Positions 1 to 7,978 of a stretch of DNA of 45,968 nt are shown piece after piece; position 1 is the first letter of the stretch; every line of letters begins with the position of its first letter. The DNA comes from Parachlamydiales bacterium (GTDB lineage Bacteria > Chlamydiota > Chlamydiia > Chlamydiales > JAEYWL01). The position numbers and the translations under genes were made by a program. The DNA lies in contig JAGVLX010000056.1 of NCBI GenBank assembly GCA_020054065.1, forward strand, positions 1-45,968, read 5' to 3'. The notes beneath the pieces were generated by a model. It was not told where the DNA came from, ran no database searches, and saw only the letters and a program-made list of their open reading frames with translations.

Positions 1-325
1 GTCGGAGAGACGCAAGAGGAATTAAATTTTATTTTCTCTGCGTTCTCTCTGTCACTGCGTCTCTGCGTTTAATTTTTAAAGAAACTCAAACAACCAAAAT
101 GTAATGAGATAAAAATTTGTTATTTAGGAGACACGAAGGCGCAGAGACACGAAGAGATCTCTTCGTGTCTCTGTACCTTCGTGTCTTCGTGTTCAATTTT
201 CTTCTAGTTATTTACCGATAGAGGACCCTGCGTCCCTTTGCGTTAAAGAACATTCAGACATCGTTGCATAACTAACGCCAAAGCATGATACAATTCTCTG
301 TGCCTCTGTGGTTAATTTCTGTCTT
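1..325. repeat. Intergenic word-repeat region with a 32-bp palindrome
   Basis: This gene-free stretch is made largely of degenerate words such as gcagagac, acgaag and their complements. A perfect 32-bp palindrome sits at 142-173, centred on agatct. It is extended outward by a further matching 10-bp pair (130-139 with 176-185), so one strand could fold into a long hairpin. Single-arm fragments of the same words lie at 1-71 and 290-320. The same style of element recurs at many operon ends in this window. I see no gene here. A transcription-end or mRNA-stabilising role is inference. Confidence 0.75.
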
Positions 326-362
326 TAGAAAAATAGGCCTGACTTTCGGTTCCTGAATAAAT

Positions 363-390
363 TTGACAGTTATAAACAAAACGATATCAT
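363..390 (+). promoter_or_regulatory. Predicted sigma70/sigma66-type promoter for the 394-aa gene
   Basis: A perfect TTGACA box (363-368) is followed after 16 bp by TATCAT (385-390), one mismatch from the consensus. This would start a leader of about 50 nt before the coding region at 448. It lies immediately after the word-repeat region and is the only good promoter match upstream of that gene. Confidence 0.55.
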
Positions 391-447
391 TACTTCGTAT
401 TCAATATGTTATTGACGTGTTTTAAAATAAATAATTAATAATCAGGC

Positions 448-1632
448 ATGAATATGGATTCAACCCCTGGAATCGTTTTTGAAGAATTTGACTGGCTTAA
501 TCACGATTTTTTTAGCGCTAAGCCTGCTGCTGCTTCCCCAAATACAGCGCAAAATAATGTTGCTAAGGAAAAATTAGTCTCCGAAACCGTCCATCCTATT
601 TTTTCCGAACAACGATCAGCCGCACCAGAACCGTCAAAAAAACTGAGCGCTGAGGATGTGTCGGTCGAGTTTCAAGAGTCTGATTGGCTGAATCCTGAAT
701 TTTTTAGGCCCCTGCCTAAACCGCCAAACGTTTCACCTTATGCAGCCGTTACGCCAAAACCAGCGGCAGCTTTACAGAATTGTACTCCCGATGTAGCTGA
801 CCATGTCGCGAAAAGAAACGCGCCACCAACCGAACCATCCCTTTTAGAACAATTTGCTGCGTTTTATGACAAGCTTGGTTTTGCACAATCGGTAACAGCC
901 ATCGATCTTTTATGCACCCTTTTTTCCAATTGGAAGATTTGCCGCATCCCGATGACCACTTCACAATTGATCATCTCACTATCCGAGATGCGTGGGGATT
1001 TTAACTTACTCTCAAGCGGTCCGTTCCTCAGACCCACCTTGAACAATCTGAATTGGAGGTTGATTTTAAAACCACTCGACCTGCAACAGGATCAGAGTTT
1101 GATTTTGCATCAATGTTTTTTTGATCATTGCGACTCTCCTGCTTTAGAATTATTCATCCACTATATCCAGATGAGTTCCCCTAAAGTCGACATTCTTTTT
1201 CCTATTCTCTATCAATCAAAAGCACTGAAATCAAGCATCAGGCTGCATGTGGGGACCGGTCCATTCCTTACCCTCACATTAAGCTTGGCGGCTTTGTGCA
1301 TCATTTATCGCCGGTATGATTTGCTCAGATATTATGATAATGATGACCTGGCGCAAGACTTACAACAACCGATTCAGGCTTGCGTGCCAGGAACGAACAA
1401 ACTCTTCAATCCCTTAACACCCCTTGAGTTGATCCGCACGCATCATGATCAAGGTGAGGTCTTGAGGCATTGGAATAATGTCCATTTTGAGGATGATGAG
1501 CCGGAAGAGAAGCTAATCAGACGGCATAGGGATCACGCTTCAAAAAAGGTATGCGTAAGTCCAAAAAAGGCACAACGGGAAGCGGCAGCAAGAAGAGTAG
1601 ACGAAGATTCTTTAGCGACTTTGCTAGCTTAA
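448..1632 (+). CDS. Unknown protein with two FxxxDWLNxxFF motifs
   Basis: I do not recognise this 394-aa protein. It contains two copies of a short motif: residues about 11-22 read FEEFDWLNHDFF and residues about 74-86 read FQESDWLNPEFF. They sit in a proline/alanine-rich, probably disordered N-terminal half. The C-terminal half (about 130-340) looks folded and helical, with a hydrophobic segment around 275-290. The tail is basic and charged. The motif spacing resembles short linear binding motifs used on partner proteins, but that is inference. The first ATG is followed two codons later by another ATG (454), which has the slightly better ribosome-site spacing. The gene has its own predicted promoter and converges with the downstream TVP38 gene, overlapping it by nine bases. 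A secreted effector is possible but there is no direct signal for it. Confidence 0.75.
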   Translation: MNMDSTPGIVFEEFDWLNHDFFSAKPAAASPNTAQNNVAKEKLVSETVHPIFSEQRSAAPEPSKKLSAEDVSVEFQESDWLNPEFFRPLPKPPNVSPYAAVTPKPAAALQNCTPDVADHVAKRNAPPTEPSLLEQFAAFYDKLGFAQSVTAIDLLCTLFSNWKICRIPMTTSQLIISLSEMRGDFNLLSSGPFLRPTLNNLNWRLILKPLDLQQDQSLILHQCFFDHCDSPALELFIHYIQMSSPKVDILFPILYQSKALKSSIRLHVGTGPFLTLTLSLAALCIIYRRYDLLRYYDNDDLAQDLQQPIQACVPGTNKLFNPLTPLELIRTHHDQGEVLRHWNNVHFEDDEPEEKLIRRHRDHASKKVCVSPKKAQREAAARRVDEDSLATLLA

Positions 1633-2334
1633 ATTTTTATTGCGCCTTGTCCACCACAAAACGGTTAAGTAGAGCCCGATGAAAAAGAACAACGCACCGA
1701 TGGCAATCAGCACATCGGTGTTAAGGAGCGCTCGCCAGCTAAAATCTTGCTCGGTTTCCAGGATGGAACCTAACCCGGTTCCAAACTGGGTAAACATGAA
1801 GGTTGCAGGAATCACCCCCACAACAGTGGTCCATAAGAAAGTAAAAAAGGAAATCCCGAAAAACGCCGGCGCCAAGTTGACCAGCCAAAACGGAAAGATG
1901 GGGACGAGCCGCAAAAATAACATATAGCTGGTGGCGTTCTCGTGAAATCCTTTTTCCATCTTATTTAAAAAAGGGCGCACCTTTCGCCTTAAAAATTCTC
2001 TTAACGCGGTCCTGGCAGCTAAAAAGATGATACTGCCGCCTAAGGCCTGGCCGATGACTACGTAGATCGTGCTATAAGGCTGTTCAAACAAAAACCCCGC
2101 TAATAGGGTGAGGTAAAGTCCTACCGGGAGCGATAAGGCAGCGATCAAGATATACGTTCCCATAAAGGCGAGCGGCGCTGAAAAGGGGTGGTTGGAAACG
2201 AAAACCACCAGCTGATGGTGGTGCTCCTTAAGCTGCTGATAAGTAAAATAATCGGTTATCCCCAGATAATAGGCAATCAGCGCTGCTGCAATGAGAATGC
2301 CTAGGGGGATTAAATGCCGTCCATATCCAGTCAT
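1624..2334 (-). CDS. TVP38/TMEM64 (SNARE-associated/DedA-like) membrane protein
   Basis: The product is a multi-pass inner-membrane protein of the VTT/DedA superfamily, whose members are linked to lipid scrambling and membrane homeostasis. Visible hallmarks are several hydrophobic helices, the central segment with GQALGGSIIFLAAR, the loop RLVPIFPFWLVNLAPAFFGI, and a glycine-containing re-entrant region near FTQFGTGLGS. I chose the ATG at 2334 (236 aa). The longer reading from 2403 would overlap the start of the divergent proS gene and adds no conserved sequence; neither start has a clear ribosome-binding site, so the exact N-terminus is uncertain. It is a single gene, divergent from proS. The substrate cannot be read from the sequence. 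Confidence 0.8.
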   Translation of the reverse strand: MTGYGRHLIPLGILIAAALIAYYLGITDYFTYQQLKEHHHQLVVFVSNHPFSAPLAFMGTYILIAALSLPVGLYLTLLAGFLFEQPYSTIYVVIGQALGGSIIFLAARTALREFLRRKVRPFLNKMEKGFHENATSYMLFLRLVPIFPFWLVNLAPAFFGISFFTFLWTTVVGVIPATFMFTQFGTGLGSILETEQDFSWRALLNTDVLIAIGALFFFIGLYLTVLWWTRRNKNLS

Positions 2335-2396
2335 AATCTTATTATAATTAAACTCGTTGAATTGATACCATAGTTGTTCTATCTGAAGGAGCAACC

Positions 2397-3914
2397 ATGT
2401 CACAAGAAAAAACCGCCATCACCCCTACCCGCCAGGAAGATTTCCCTGAGTGGTACCAACAAGTCTTAAAAGCTGCCGATTTAGCCGAAAATGCGCCGGT
2501 TCGGGGTTGTATGGTGATTAAACCGTGGGGGTATGCGATTTGGGAAAATATGCAAAAGTATCTCGATAGCGAGATCAAACGGACGGGGCATGTTAACGCT
2601 TACTTCCCGCTTTTTATTCCACTCAGCTTTTTAGAAAAAGAAGCAACGCACGTGGAAGGATTCGCCAAAGAGTGCGCTGTGGTGACCCATCACCGGCTGG
2701 AACAAAAAGAGGGGAAATTGATCCCCGCTGGTGAATTGGAAGAGCCGCTCATCGTCCGTCCCACCTCGGAAACCATCATTGGCGATTGTTTCGCCCGCTG
2801 GATCGAGTCGTACCGCGATTTGCCGCTGTTGATCAACCAATGGGCTAACGTTGTAAGATGGGAGATGCGCCCACGCATCTTTCTGCGTACGACGGAATTC
2901 CTCTGGCAGGAAGGGCATACGGCCCACGCTTCCAAAGAGGAAGCAATTGCGGAAGCGAAGCTCATGCTAGATATTTACACGAAATTCTCGCGGGAAATTT
3001 TGGCGATGCCAACCATCCCCGGTGAAAAATCGGAGGGAGAGCGGTTCCCCGGAGCCGATATTACCTACTGCTTAGAATGGATGATGCAGGACCGCAAAGC
3101 GCTTCAAGCAGGCACTTCCCACTATCTGGGGCAAAATTTCGCAAAGGCTCAAGGGATTAAATTCAATAACCAAGCCGGTGAAGTCGAATATTGCTACACG
3201 ACCTCTTGGGCGATGACGACGCGGATGATTGGAGGTATTTTGATGGCCCATGCGGATGATGACGGCATGCGCCTCCCGCCAAGAATCTCCCCTAAACATG
3301 TGGTGATTTTGCCAGTGGTTCCCAAACCTGAATTGGAGAAAGAGGTGTTTGCCTACGCGGAAAAGCTAGCGGAAGTGTTGCGCCACACCGACTACCATGG
3401 TGCGCCGCTTGCTGTACACGTCGATAAGCGGGATTTGCGCGGCGGCGAAAAGAACTGGGAGTGGATTAAGAAAGGGGTGCCCGTCCGCATTGAAGTCGGC
3501 CCTCGTGATATAGAAAGTCTTTCCGTCATGGTTGGCCGGCGGGACAAAGCGCATAAAGATAAGCAGAAGCTTGGATTTGACCAGGCCGCGGCAGCGATTC
3601 CGCAAATCCTCGATGAGATCCAGAAAAATTACTACGATCAAGCCCTTAAATTCCGCGATGCCAACATCCGCACCGACATCGCTGACTTTGAAACATTCAA
3701 AGCGTTCTTTACTCCTAAAAACGGTGATAAACCCGAAATCCATGGCGGTTTTGTTTTAGCAAAATGGTGCGGCGACCGGGAAACAGAGGAGCTGCTTAAA
3801 GAGCTCAAAGTCACTGTCCGCTGCCTGCCTTTAGAACAAAGCGGCACCGAAGGAAAGTGCGTCATTACCGGAAAGAAAGCGACTCTAGACGCCTACTTCG
3901 CCAAATCGTATTAA
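2397..3914 (+). CDS. proS: Prolyl-tRNA synthetase, archaeal/eukaryal-type
   Basis: This cytosolic enzyme charges tRNA-Pro with proline. The 505-aa length, the early block RGCMVIKPWGYAIWE, the block HVEGFAKECAVVTHHRLE, the class II motif RPTSETI, and a C-terminus ending in tyrosine (FAKSY) all mark the type-3 (archaeal/eukaryal-like) ProRS. There is no long insertion (INS) editing domain between motifs 2 and 3 as in the common bacterial type. The start has a good AAGGAG ribosome site 7 nt upstream. The type is found in several bacterial groups (for example Bacteroidetes, Borrelia, Mycoplasma). As I recall Chlamydia carries a longer bacterial-type ProRS, so replacement by transfer is possible but not shown. 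A nested hairpin follows directly. Confidence 0.95.
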   Translation: MSQEKTAITPTRQEDFPEWYQQVLKAADLAENAPVRGCMVIKPWGYAIWENMQKYLDSEIKRTGHVNAYFPLFIPLSFLEKEATHVEGFAKECAVVTHHRLEQKEGKLIPAGELEEPLIVRPTSETIIGDCFARWIESYRDLPLLINQWANVVRWEMRPRIFLRTTEFLWQEGHTAHASKEEAIAEAKLMLDIYTKFSREILAMPTIPGEKSEGERFPGADITYCLEWMMQDRKALQAGTSHYLGQNFAKAQGIKFNNQAGEVEYCYTTSWAMTTRMIGGILMAHADDDGMRLPPRISPKHVVILPVVPKPELEKEVFAYAEKLAEVLRHTDYHGAPLAVHVDKRDLRGGEKNWEWIKKGVPVRIEVGPRDIESLSVMVGRRDKAHKDKQKLGFDQAAAAIPQILDEIQKNYYDQALKFRDANIRTDIADFETFKAFFTPKNGDKPEIHGGFVLAKWCGDRETEELLKELKVTVRCLPLEQSGTEGKCVITGKKATLDAYFAKSY

Positions 3915-3920
3915 AAATTT

Positions 3921-4172
3921 ATTCAACGCAGAGGCGCGGAGACACGGAGACGCGGAGAGATAGAACGATTCACCATGTTCACTACACAAATGTCTTCAAT
4001 ATATTTTAACGCAAAGGAATACAAAAGGAGCAAAGACGCAAAGAATAAATCTAATATCTTTGCTGCTCTGCACCTTGGGTTTATCTTTGCGTTAAAATAT
4101 ATTGAAGACATTATCAAATAGCTAACACAATTGATAAACGATTCTCCGTGTCTCCGCGCCTCTGCGTTGAAT
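3921..4172. repeat. Nested double inverted repeat between convergent genes
   Basis: Two palindromes are stacked one inside the other. The outer arms (3921-3950 and 4143-4172) are a perfect 30-bp inverted repeat of words such as gcagaggcgcggaga. The inner arms (3989-4016 and 4085-4112) are a perfect 28-bp inverted repeat of unrelated AT-rich sequence containing tcttcaatatattttaac. More repeat words (gcaaaga, gcaaagg) fill the centre. It lies between the 3' ends of proS and the small coiled-coil gene, where a two-way terminator would be expected. No coding region is credible here. Confidence 0.85.
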
Positions 4173-4215
4173 TGCTTAAGAAGCGTTTAGGTTAAATCGT
4201 TGTGATTAAAATGAC

Positions 4216-4560
4216 TTATCGAACAAAAATCCAGCCGGGCGCAACGTTGCGCTCATTCTGTCTTTTCTTGTTTTCGATGGGGTTGCGGATATTGGTGAGA
4301 TCGCGCTGACGATGTGCGTCCAACTCTTTACGATGCTGCTGCAGGGCCGTCCACGTTTCAGCTGAAAAATTATTGGGATCAGCCAAGTAGGAGTCCACAT
4401 GCTCAGGATCGACCTTTAATTGCGCAAACAACTCCTGGGTTTGACGCACCAGTTGAGCATGCTTATCCTCCAATTGCTGGATTTGAAGCAGGTTACGCTC
4501 GATCGTGAGCTCTAAATCTGTTTCTACATTTTCATTACGGCTGTTTTGTAATTCAAACAT
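4216..4560 (-). CDS. Small coiled-coil protein of unknown function
   Basis: This 114-aa acidic-then-basic protein has no recognised family. Residues about 15-50 (heptad-like LxxIxxLxxK pattern with many Gln, Glu and Leu) should form a coiled coil. A second helical stretch around 65-95 is rich in Gln, His and Arg. There is no signal peptide or membrane segment. Translation starts after a weak GAGAG site. Its promoter overlaps that of the divergent DUF445-like gene. It might be a cytosolic chaperone-like or structural protein; nothing in it decides this. Confidence 0.7.
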   Translation of the reverse strand: MFELQNSRNENVETDLELTIERNLLQIQQLEDKHAQLVRQTQELFAQLKVDPEHVDSYLADPNNFSAETWTALQQHRKELDAHRQRDLTNIRNPIENKKRQNERNVAPGWIFVR

Positions 4561-4569
4561 AGGACTCTC

Positions 4570-4620
4570 TTGTTAATTAATGCTTATAAATATAATATAT
4601 TTTTTTAAAATAAAAGTCAA
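4570..4620. promoter_or_regulatory. Overlapping divergent promoters sharing one -10 region
   Basis: On the plus strand TTGTTA (4570-4575) and TATAAT (4591-4596) are 15 bp apart and point to the DUF445-like gene. On the minus strand TTGACT (4615-4620) and TATTAT (4592-4597) are 17 bp apart and point to the coiled-coil gene. The two -10 boxes occupy almost the same bases, so polymerase could bind for only one gene at a time. This is read from consensus matches only. Confidence 0.45.
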
Positions 4621-4635
4621 TAAAAAAGGTCTTGT

Positions 4636-5172
4636 ATGCTGCCACCCCTCTATTTAATTCCAATTTTAAATGCCCTTTTTGGCTGGCTACTGGTTAAAAG
4701 AACCGTTAGCGGGATTTTTACCGGACTACAGAAAAATCCCCATGTTTTGACCCAAAATTTGGGGAATTTAACCCTTTCCAAGGGAGAAATTGAGGCTCAA
4801 TTTGAAGGAATCGACTGGGTCAAGGAATTGGACCCCCTGATCGATAAGCGGCTTGACTCCTATATCGAACAAATTAAGCAAAAAATCCCCATGGCTGGGA
4901 TGTTTCTTAGCGGAGAGATCGTCAAAACCTTAAAAGGGCAGGGGAAAGAGGAGATCTACAAGATGATTCCGGAGTTAAAGTCGCTCCTAGCCGAACAGAT
5001 CGCAACCCGCGTCGATGTTAAACAATTTGTTCAAAATAAGGTCGCTGAATTGGACTTTAATGTCCTTTTCAAGCCTCTTGAAAAGACTTTAGCCATTGTT
5101 AGTTTTGCGGGGGCCGTTGCTGGCTTTATCCTAGGGTGTATAGAGGTTTTTCTCGTGAAAATCCTGTCTTAG
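4636..5172 (+). CDS. DUF445-like membrane protein (short form)
   Basis: The 178-aa protein has a hydrophobic N-terminal helix (IPILNALFGWLLVKRTV) and a hydrophobic C-terminal helix (about 152-174, with AGAVAGFILGCIEVFL) flanking a soluble helical middle. This layout and the pattern around the N-terminus match the short half of DUF445 family proteins, whose function is unknown. The start has an AAGG site at the right distance. It converges with the PPR-Fic gene with only five bases between stop codons. Assignment rests on pattern recognition rather than on catalytic residues. Confidence 0.65.
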   Translation: MLPPLYLIPILNALFGWLLVKRTVSGIFTGLQKNPHVLTQNLGNLTLSKGEIEAQFEGIDWVKELDPLIDKRLDSYIEQIKQKIPMAGMFLSGEIVKTLKGQGKEEIYKMIPELKSLLAEQIATRVDVKQFVQNKVAELDFNVLFKPLEKTLAIVSFAGAVAGFILGCIEVFLVKILS

Positions 5173-5177
5173 TCCGA

Positions 5178-6674
5178 TTACGCCGCGATTCCCAGCAAGC
5201 GATAAGAATTCTGCACTCCTTTTAAAACCGATTCAGTGGTTTTTGAAGGGTTTTGTCCATTCACTGCAAACGAGAACATGCCGAAACACATATCCACTCC
5301 TACAGCCGCTGGCGGCAATCCATACCGTTGCAGAATGTAGTCCATTACCATCCTAGATGTCCGTCCATTTTCATTTTGGAACGGGTGGATGCTGACAATA
5401 CGTTGAGCCGCTCTTGCCGCAGTGACAATCGGATTTCCTTTGCCCGCATCGCACAGGGCAATCGACTTATCAAGCCAGCGCATAAAGTTATCCATTTCTT
5501 TAGCCACTTTAGTGGGCGGTGCATAAACATATTCCTCTTCCCCGCCTGCGTAGACGTTGAATGTGGTGCGTAATTGCCCGTTGCCGCCCAGTTTTGCATT
5601 GATTTTGAGGATATGATCTAAGGTTAAGTTAACACGTTGATTGGCCCAATTCCTGACCAGGGCATCGGTTTCATTCCATAAAGCAATGGCCTCTGGATAT
5701 TGACTCAGGGTGTTTGATCCTGCCATACGGCTTTTCTGCATCTCTTTAAAACCTTGAGTTAACGCATACCGCGTCACACTGTCCACCTTTTTGGCGGTGC
5801 GGTAACACTCTCTACACTGACTGTCAAGTGTGGGATCCGTTTCTTTGATCCATTCCTGTTTCACAGTTTTCCAGCATGTTTTTTGCATGGTTTCGTCTAA
5901 CGAAATGCGCCGTTTTTGCATTTCCCGATAGATGGCTTGGTTGATGGCGGAATCACCGACTTCGGCAGATGCTCTGAAGAAGGCGTGAAATGTTTCTGCA
6001 TCGGGATCGATTTTAGCGGCGATCATTTTCTGATACAGTTGGACGGCGTTGATAAAATCGTGTTTTTTAGCAAAATGGGAGAGTAGGTGATTATAGGTCA
6101 CCACATCGGTTTTGAGGGCAGTCGTTTGACTTAACGTATAAAATTGTTGAACATCTTCGGCTGTTCCTTCCCGGATCGCATGCCGGAACATGAGATTGTA
6201 TTTCTTGTGAAACTCATCGCTTTTTAGGTAGTCAGGATCATGACCTAGTTCTTTCAGAACCGCAATGCTTACGGCGTTGACCTTGAGATTCAACACCGTC
6301 GTCATTAAATGACCGACCACTTTATCTTCTATTTCTGAGGTCATCTTAAATTCCGGATTCACCGCTTTTTCGTATTTCATATCCTGGCATAGCGCCCTGA
6401 CGCGTGCTAAATTGCCAACTCGAGAATGGATTTTTAACATTTCATCGTAGTTTCGATACTGAAGCCGGATCCCTTTCTGTTTCATTTCGTCGTAAACGCG
6501 ATCTGCCTTTAATCCTTGGTTCTCATGATCGCGGGAAAAAATACATAGAATGTGATGATAGGTTGCCGGTTTAAGGCGAATACCCTTTTGTTTCGCCTGT
6601 AAGAAAAGCTGAAACGCCTCACCTGAATGGGATTGTTTGGTGATTGCTGCGTTATAATCTACATTTAAATCCAT
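5178..6674 (-). CDS. PPR-like repeat plus Fic domain fusion protein
   Basis: The 498-aa protein has two parts. The N-terminal half (about 15-110 and 155-270) carries helical hairpins in pentatricopeptide (PPR) style, for example VTYNHLLSHFAKKHDFINAV followed by LYQKMIAAKIDPDAETF. PPR proteins usually bind RNA in organelles and are uncommon in bacteria. The C-terminal half (about 335-495) is a Fic domain. It shows a flap-like stretch VYAPPTKV and a signature at 430-441 reading HPFQNENGRTSR. Fic enzymes transfer AMP or related groups to target proteins. In the usual signature HPFx[D/E]GNGRxxR the fifth position binds metal and the sixth is glycine; here they are Asn434 and Glu435, so activity may be altered. 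There is no signal peptide. Delivery into the host by type III secretion is plausible but inferred. An AAGGTAG site precedes the ATG. Confidence 0.85.
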   Translation of the reverse strand: MDLNVDYNAAITKQSHSGEAFQLFLQAKQKGIRLKPATYHHILCIFSRDHENQGLKADRVYDEMKQKGIRLQYRNYDEMLKIHSRVGNLARVRALCQDMKYEKAVNPEFKMTSEIEDKVVGHLMTTVLNLKVNAVSIAVLKELGHDPDYLKSDEFHKKYNLMFRHAIREGTAEDVQQFYTLSQTTALKTDVVTYNHLLSHFAKKHDFINAVQLYQKMIAAKIDPDAETFHAFFRASAEVGDSAINQAIYREMQKRRISLDETMQKTCWKTVKQEWIKETDPTLDSQCRECYRTAKKVDSVTRYALTQGFKEMQKSRMAGSNTLSQYPEAIALWNETDALVRNWANQRVNLTLDHILKINAKLGGNGQLRTTFNVYAGGEEEYVYAPPTKVAKEMDNFMRWLDKSIALCDAGKGNPIVTAARAAQRIVSIHPFQNENGRTSRMVMDYILQRYGLPPAAVGVDMCFGMFSFAVNGQNPSKTTESVLKGVQNSYRLLGIAA

Positions 6675-6829
6675 GACCTACCTTAAGTTGTTAAACTGCA
6701 TTAATTGTACAAAAACAACGTAAAGCAGTAATAAATTGATTTTTAAGGTAAGGTTAAGAATGTGAACATAAATAGGCGAAGATTGATGTGTCTACCTTTT
6801 GGTCCTTTATGGGCGTTGTTGCGTAAATA

Positions 6830-6974
6830 ACCACCGAGCCACTGAGATCACTGAGTACATATGAGGAACTGAGGAAGAGTGATGATATTTAGTCGCCGGA
6901 TCCTTAAAGCGAGAAAATAGCAGCTTACCGCTCCCAGTCTCAATTCTTCTCAGTGATCTCACTGGCTCAGTGGT
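6830..6974. repeat. Word-repeat hairpin, cactgag family
   Basis: Arms 6830-6855 and 6949-6974 match as an inverted repeat at 24 of 26 positions. The words are variations of ccactgag and atcactgag. The whole gap 6675-7039 holds no gene. A single-armed stretch of a different word family (tttatgtcgtttaggtcc and similar) follows at about 6990-7045 and runs into the 3' end of the TerC gene. The position is the end of the leftward M16-TerC operon and upstream of the PPR-Fic gene start. Confidence 0.8.
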
Positions 6975-7039
6975 GATTTGTACAACAAGTCCTCCTTTAT
7001 GTCGTTTAGGTCCTTAGGGTCGTTTTGTCGTTTGTCCTT

Positions 7040-7978
7040 TTAGGACTTTGGAAGGTTTTTAGGATTGATTTTTTTGGGAAAAAGCAACGACGAAATCACT
7101 GAAATCACCAGCACCGTCGCAATGACCCCAAGGGTGAATAGAATCGGGATTTCCACATGATGGCTGATCAACATTTTAACCCCGATAAAGGCTAAAATAA
7201 ACGCTAACCCATAGTGCAAGTGGTGGAACAAGTCGATGATGCCGGCTAGGGCAAAAAAGAGGGATCTGAGTCCCATAATGGCAAACACATTGGAGCTATA
7301 CACAATAAACGGATCTTTGGTAATCGTCAAAATCGCGGGAATGGAATCCAAGGCAAAGAGCAAGTCGGTGGTTTCAACCGAAATTAAGACCACTAGCAGA
7401 GGGGTGGCAAACCATTTACCGTTTTTAAGGATAAAAAAACGATCATCTTCATAATCGTTAGAAACGGGTACAAACTTGCGCAGCAGTTTCAGGAAAGGGT
7501 TTTGTTCGGGGTGAATCTCATGGTCTTCCTGAAACGCGAGTTTGTACCCTGCATAGATCAAGAAGAGGCCAAAGATATAAATCATCCAGTCGAATAAGTT
7601 GATGAGGGCAATACCGGCGACGATAAAGATCGCACGCATGACGAGCGCGCCCAAAATCCCCCAGAAGAGCACCGTGTGCATTTGATGCTTCGGAACCCGG
7701 AAATAGTTAAAGAGCAGGAGGAATACGAACAAGTTGTCAACGCTCAGCGATTTTTCGATCAAATACCCGGTCAGAAAATTTAAAGCCGGTTCGGTGCCCG
7801 CTTCATAATAAATCCATCCATTGAAGGCGAGGGCTAGCGCAATCCACACACCTGTCCACGTCAGCGATTCCTTGACGGAAATGATATGGGATTTGCGGTT
7901 GAATACACCGAAGTCCAGTAGAAGCATGCCTAAGACAAAAAGGTTGAACGCAATCCATTCCAATGGCGTTGAGATCAT
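7040..7978 (-). CDS. TerC/Alx-family integral membrane protein
   Basis: The 312-aa protein has about nine hydrophobic helices and the acidic membrane motifs of the TerC family: LLLDFGVFNRK near residue 20, EKSLSVDNLFVFLLL near 75, and SVETTDLLFALDSIPAI near 200. Members such as Alx and MntY-like proteins export manganese or other divalent metals; the metal is not shown here. Its ATG overlaps the stop of the upstream M16 protease gene in an ATGA arrangement, so the two are likely translated together. A pairing of a metal exporter with a zinc protease in one operon may reflect metal handling in the envelope, which is inference. Confidence 0.9.
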   Translation of the reverse strand: MISTPLEWIAFNLFVLGMLLLDFGVFNRKSHIISVKESLTWTGVWIALALAFNGWIYYEAGTEPALNFLTGYLIEKSLSVDNLFVFLLLFNYFRVPKHQMHTVLFWGILGALVMRAIFIVAGIALINLFDWMIYIFGLFLIYAGYKLAFQEDHEIHPEQNPFLKLLRKFVPVSNDYEDDRFFILKNGKWFATPLLVVLISVETTDLLFALDSIPAILTITKDPFIVYSSNVFAIMGLRSLFFALAGIIDLFHHLHYGLAFILAFIGVKMLISHHVEIPILFTLGVIATVLVISVISSLLFPKKINPKNLPKS

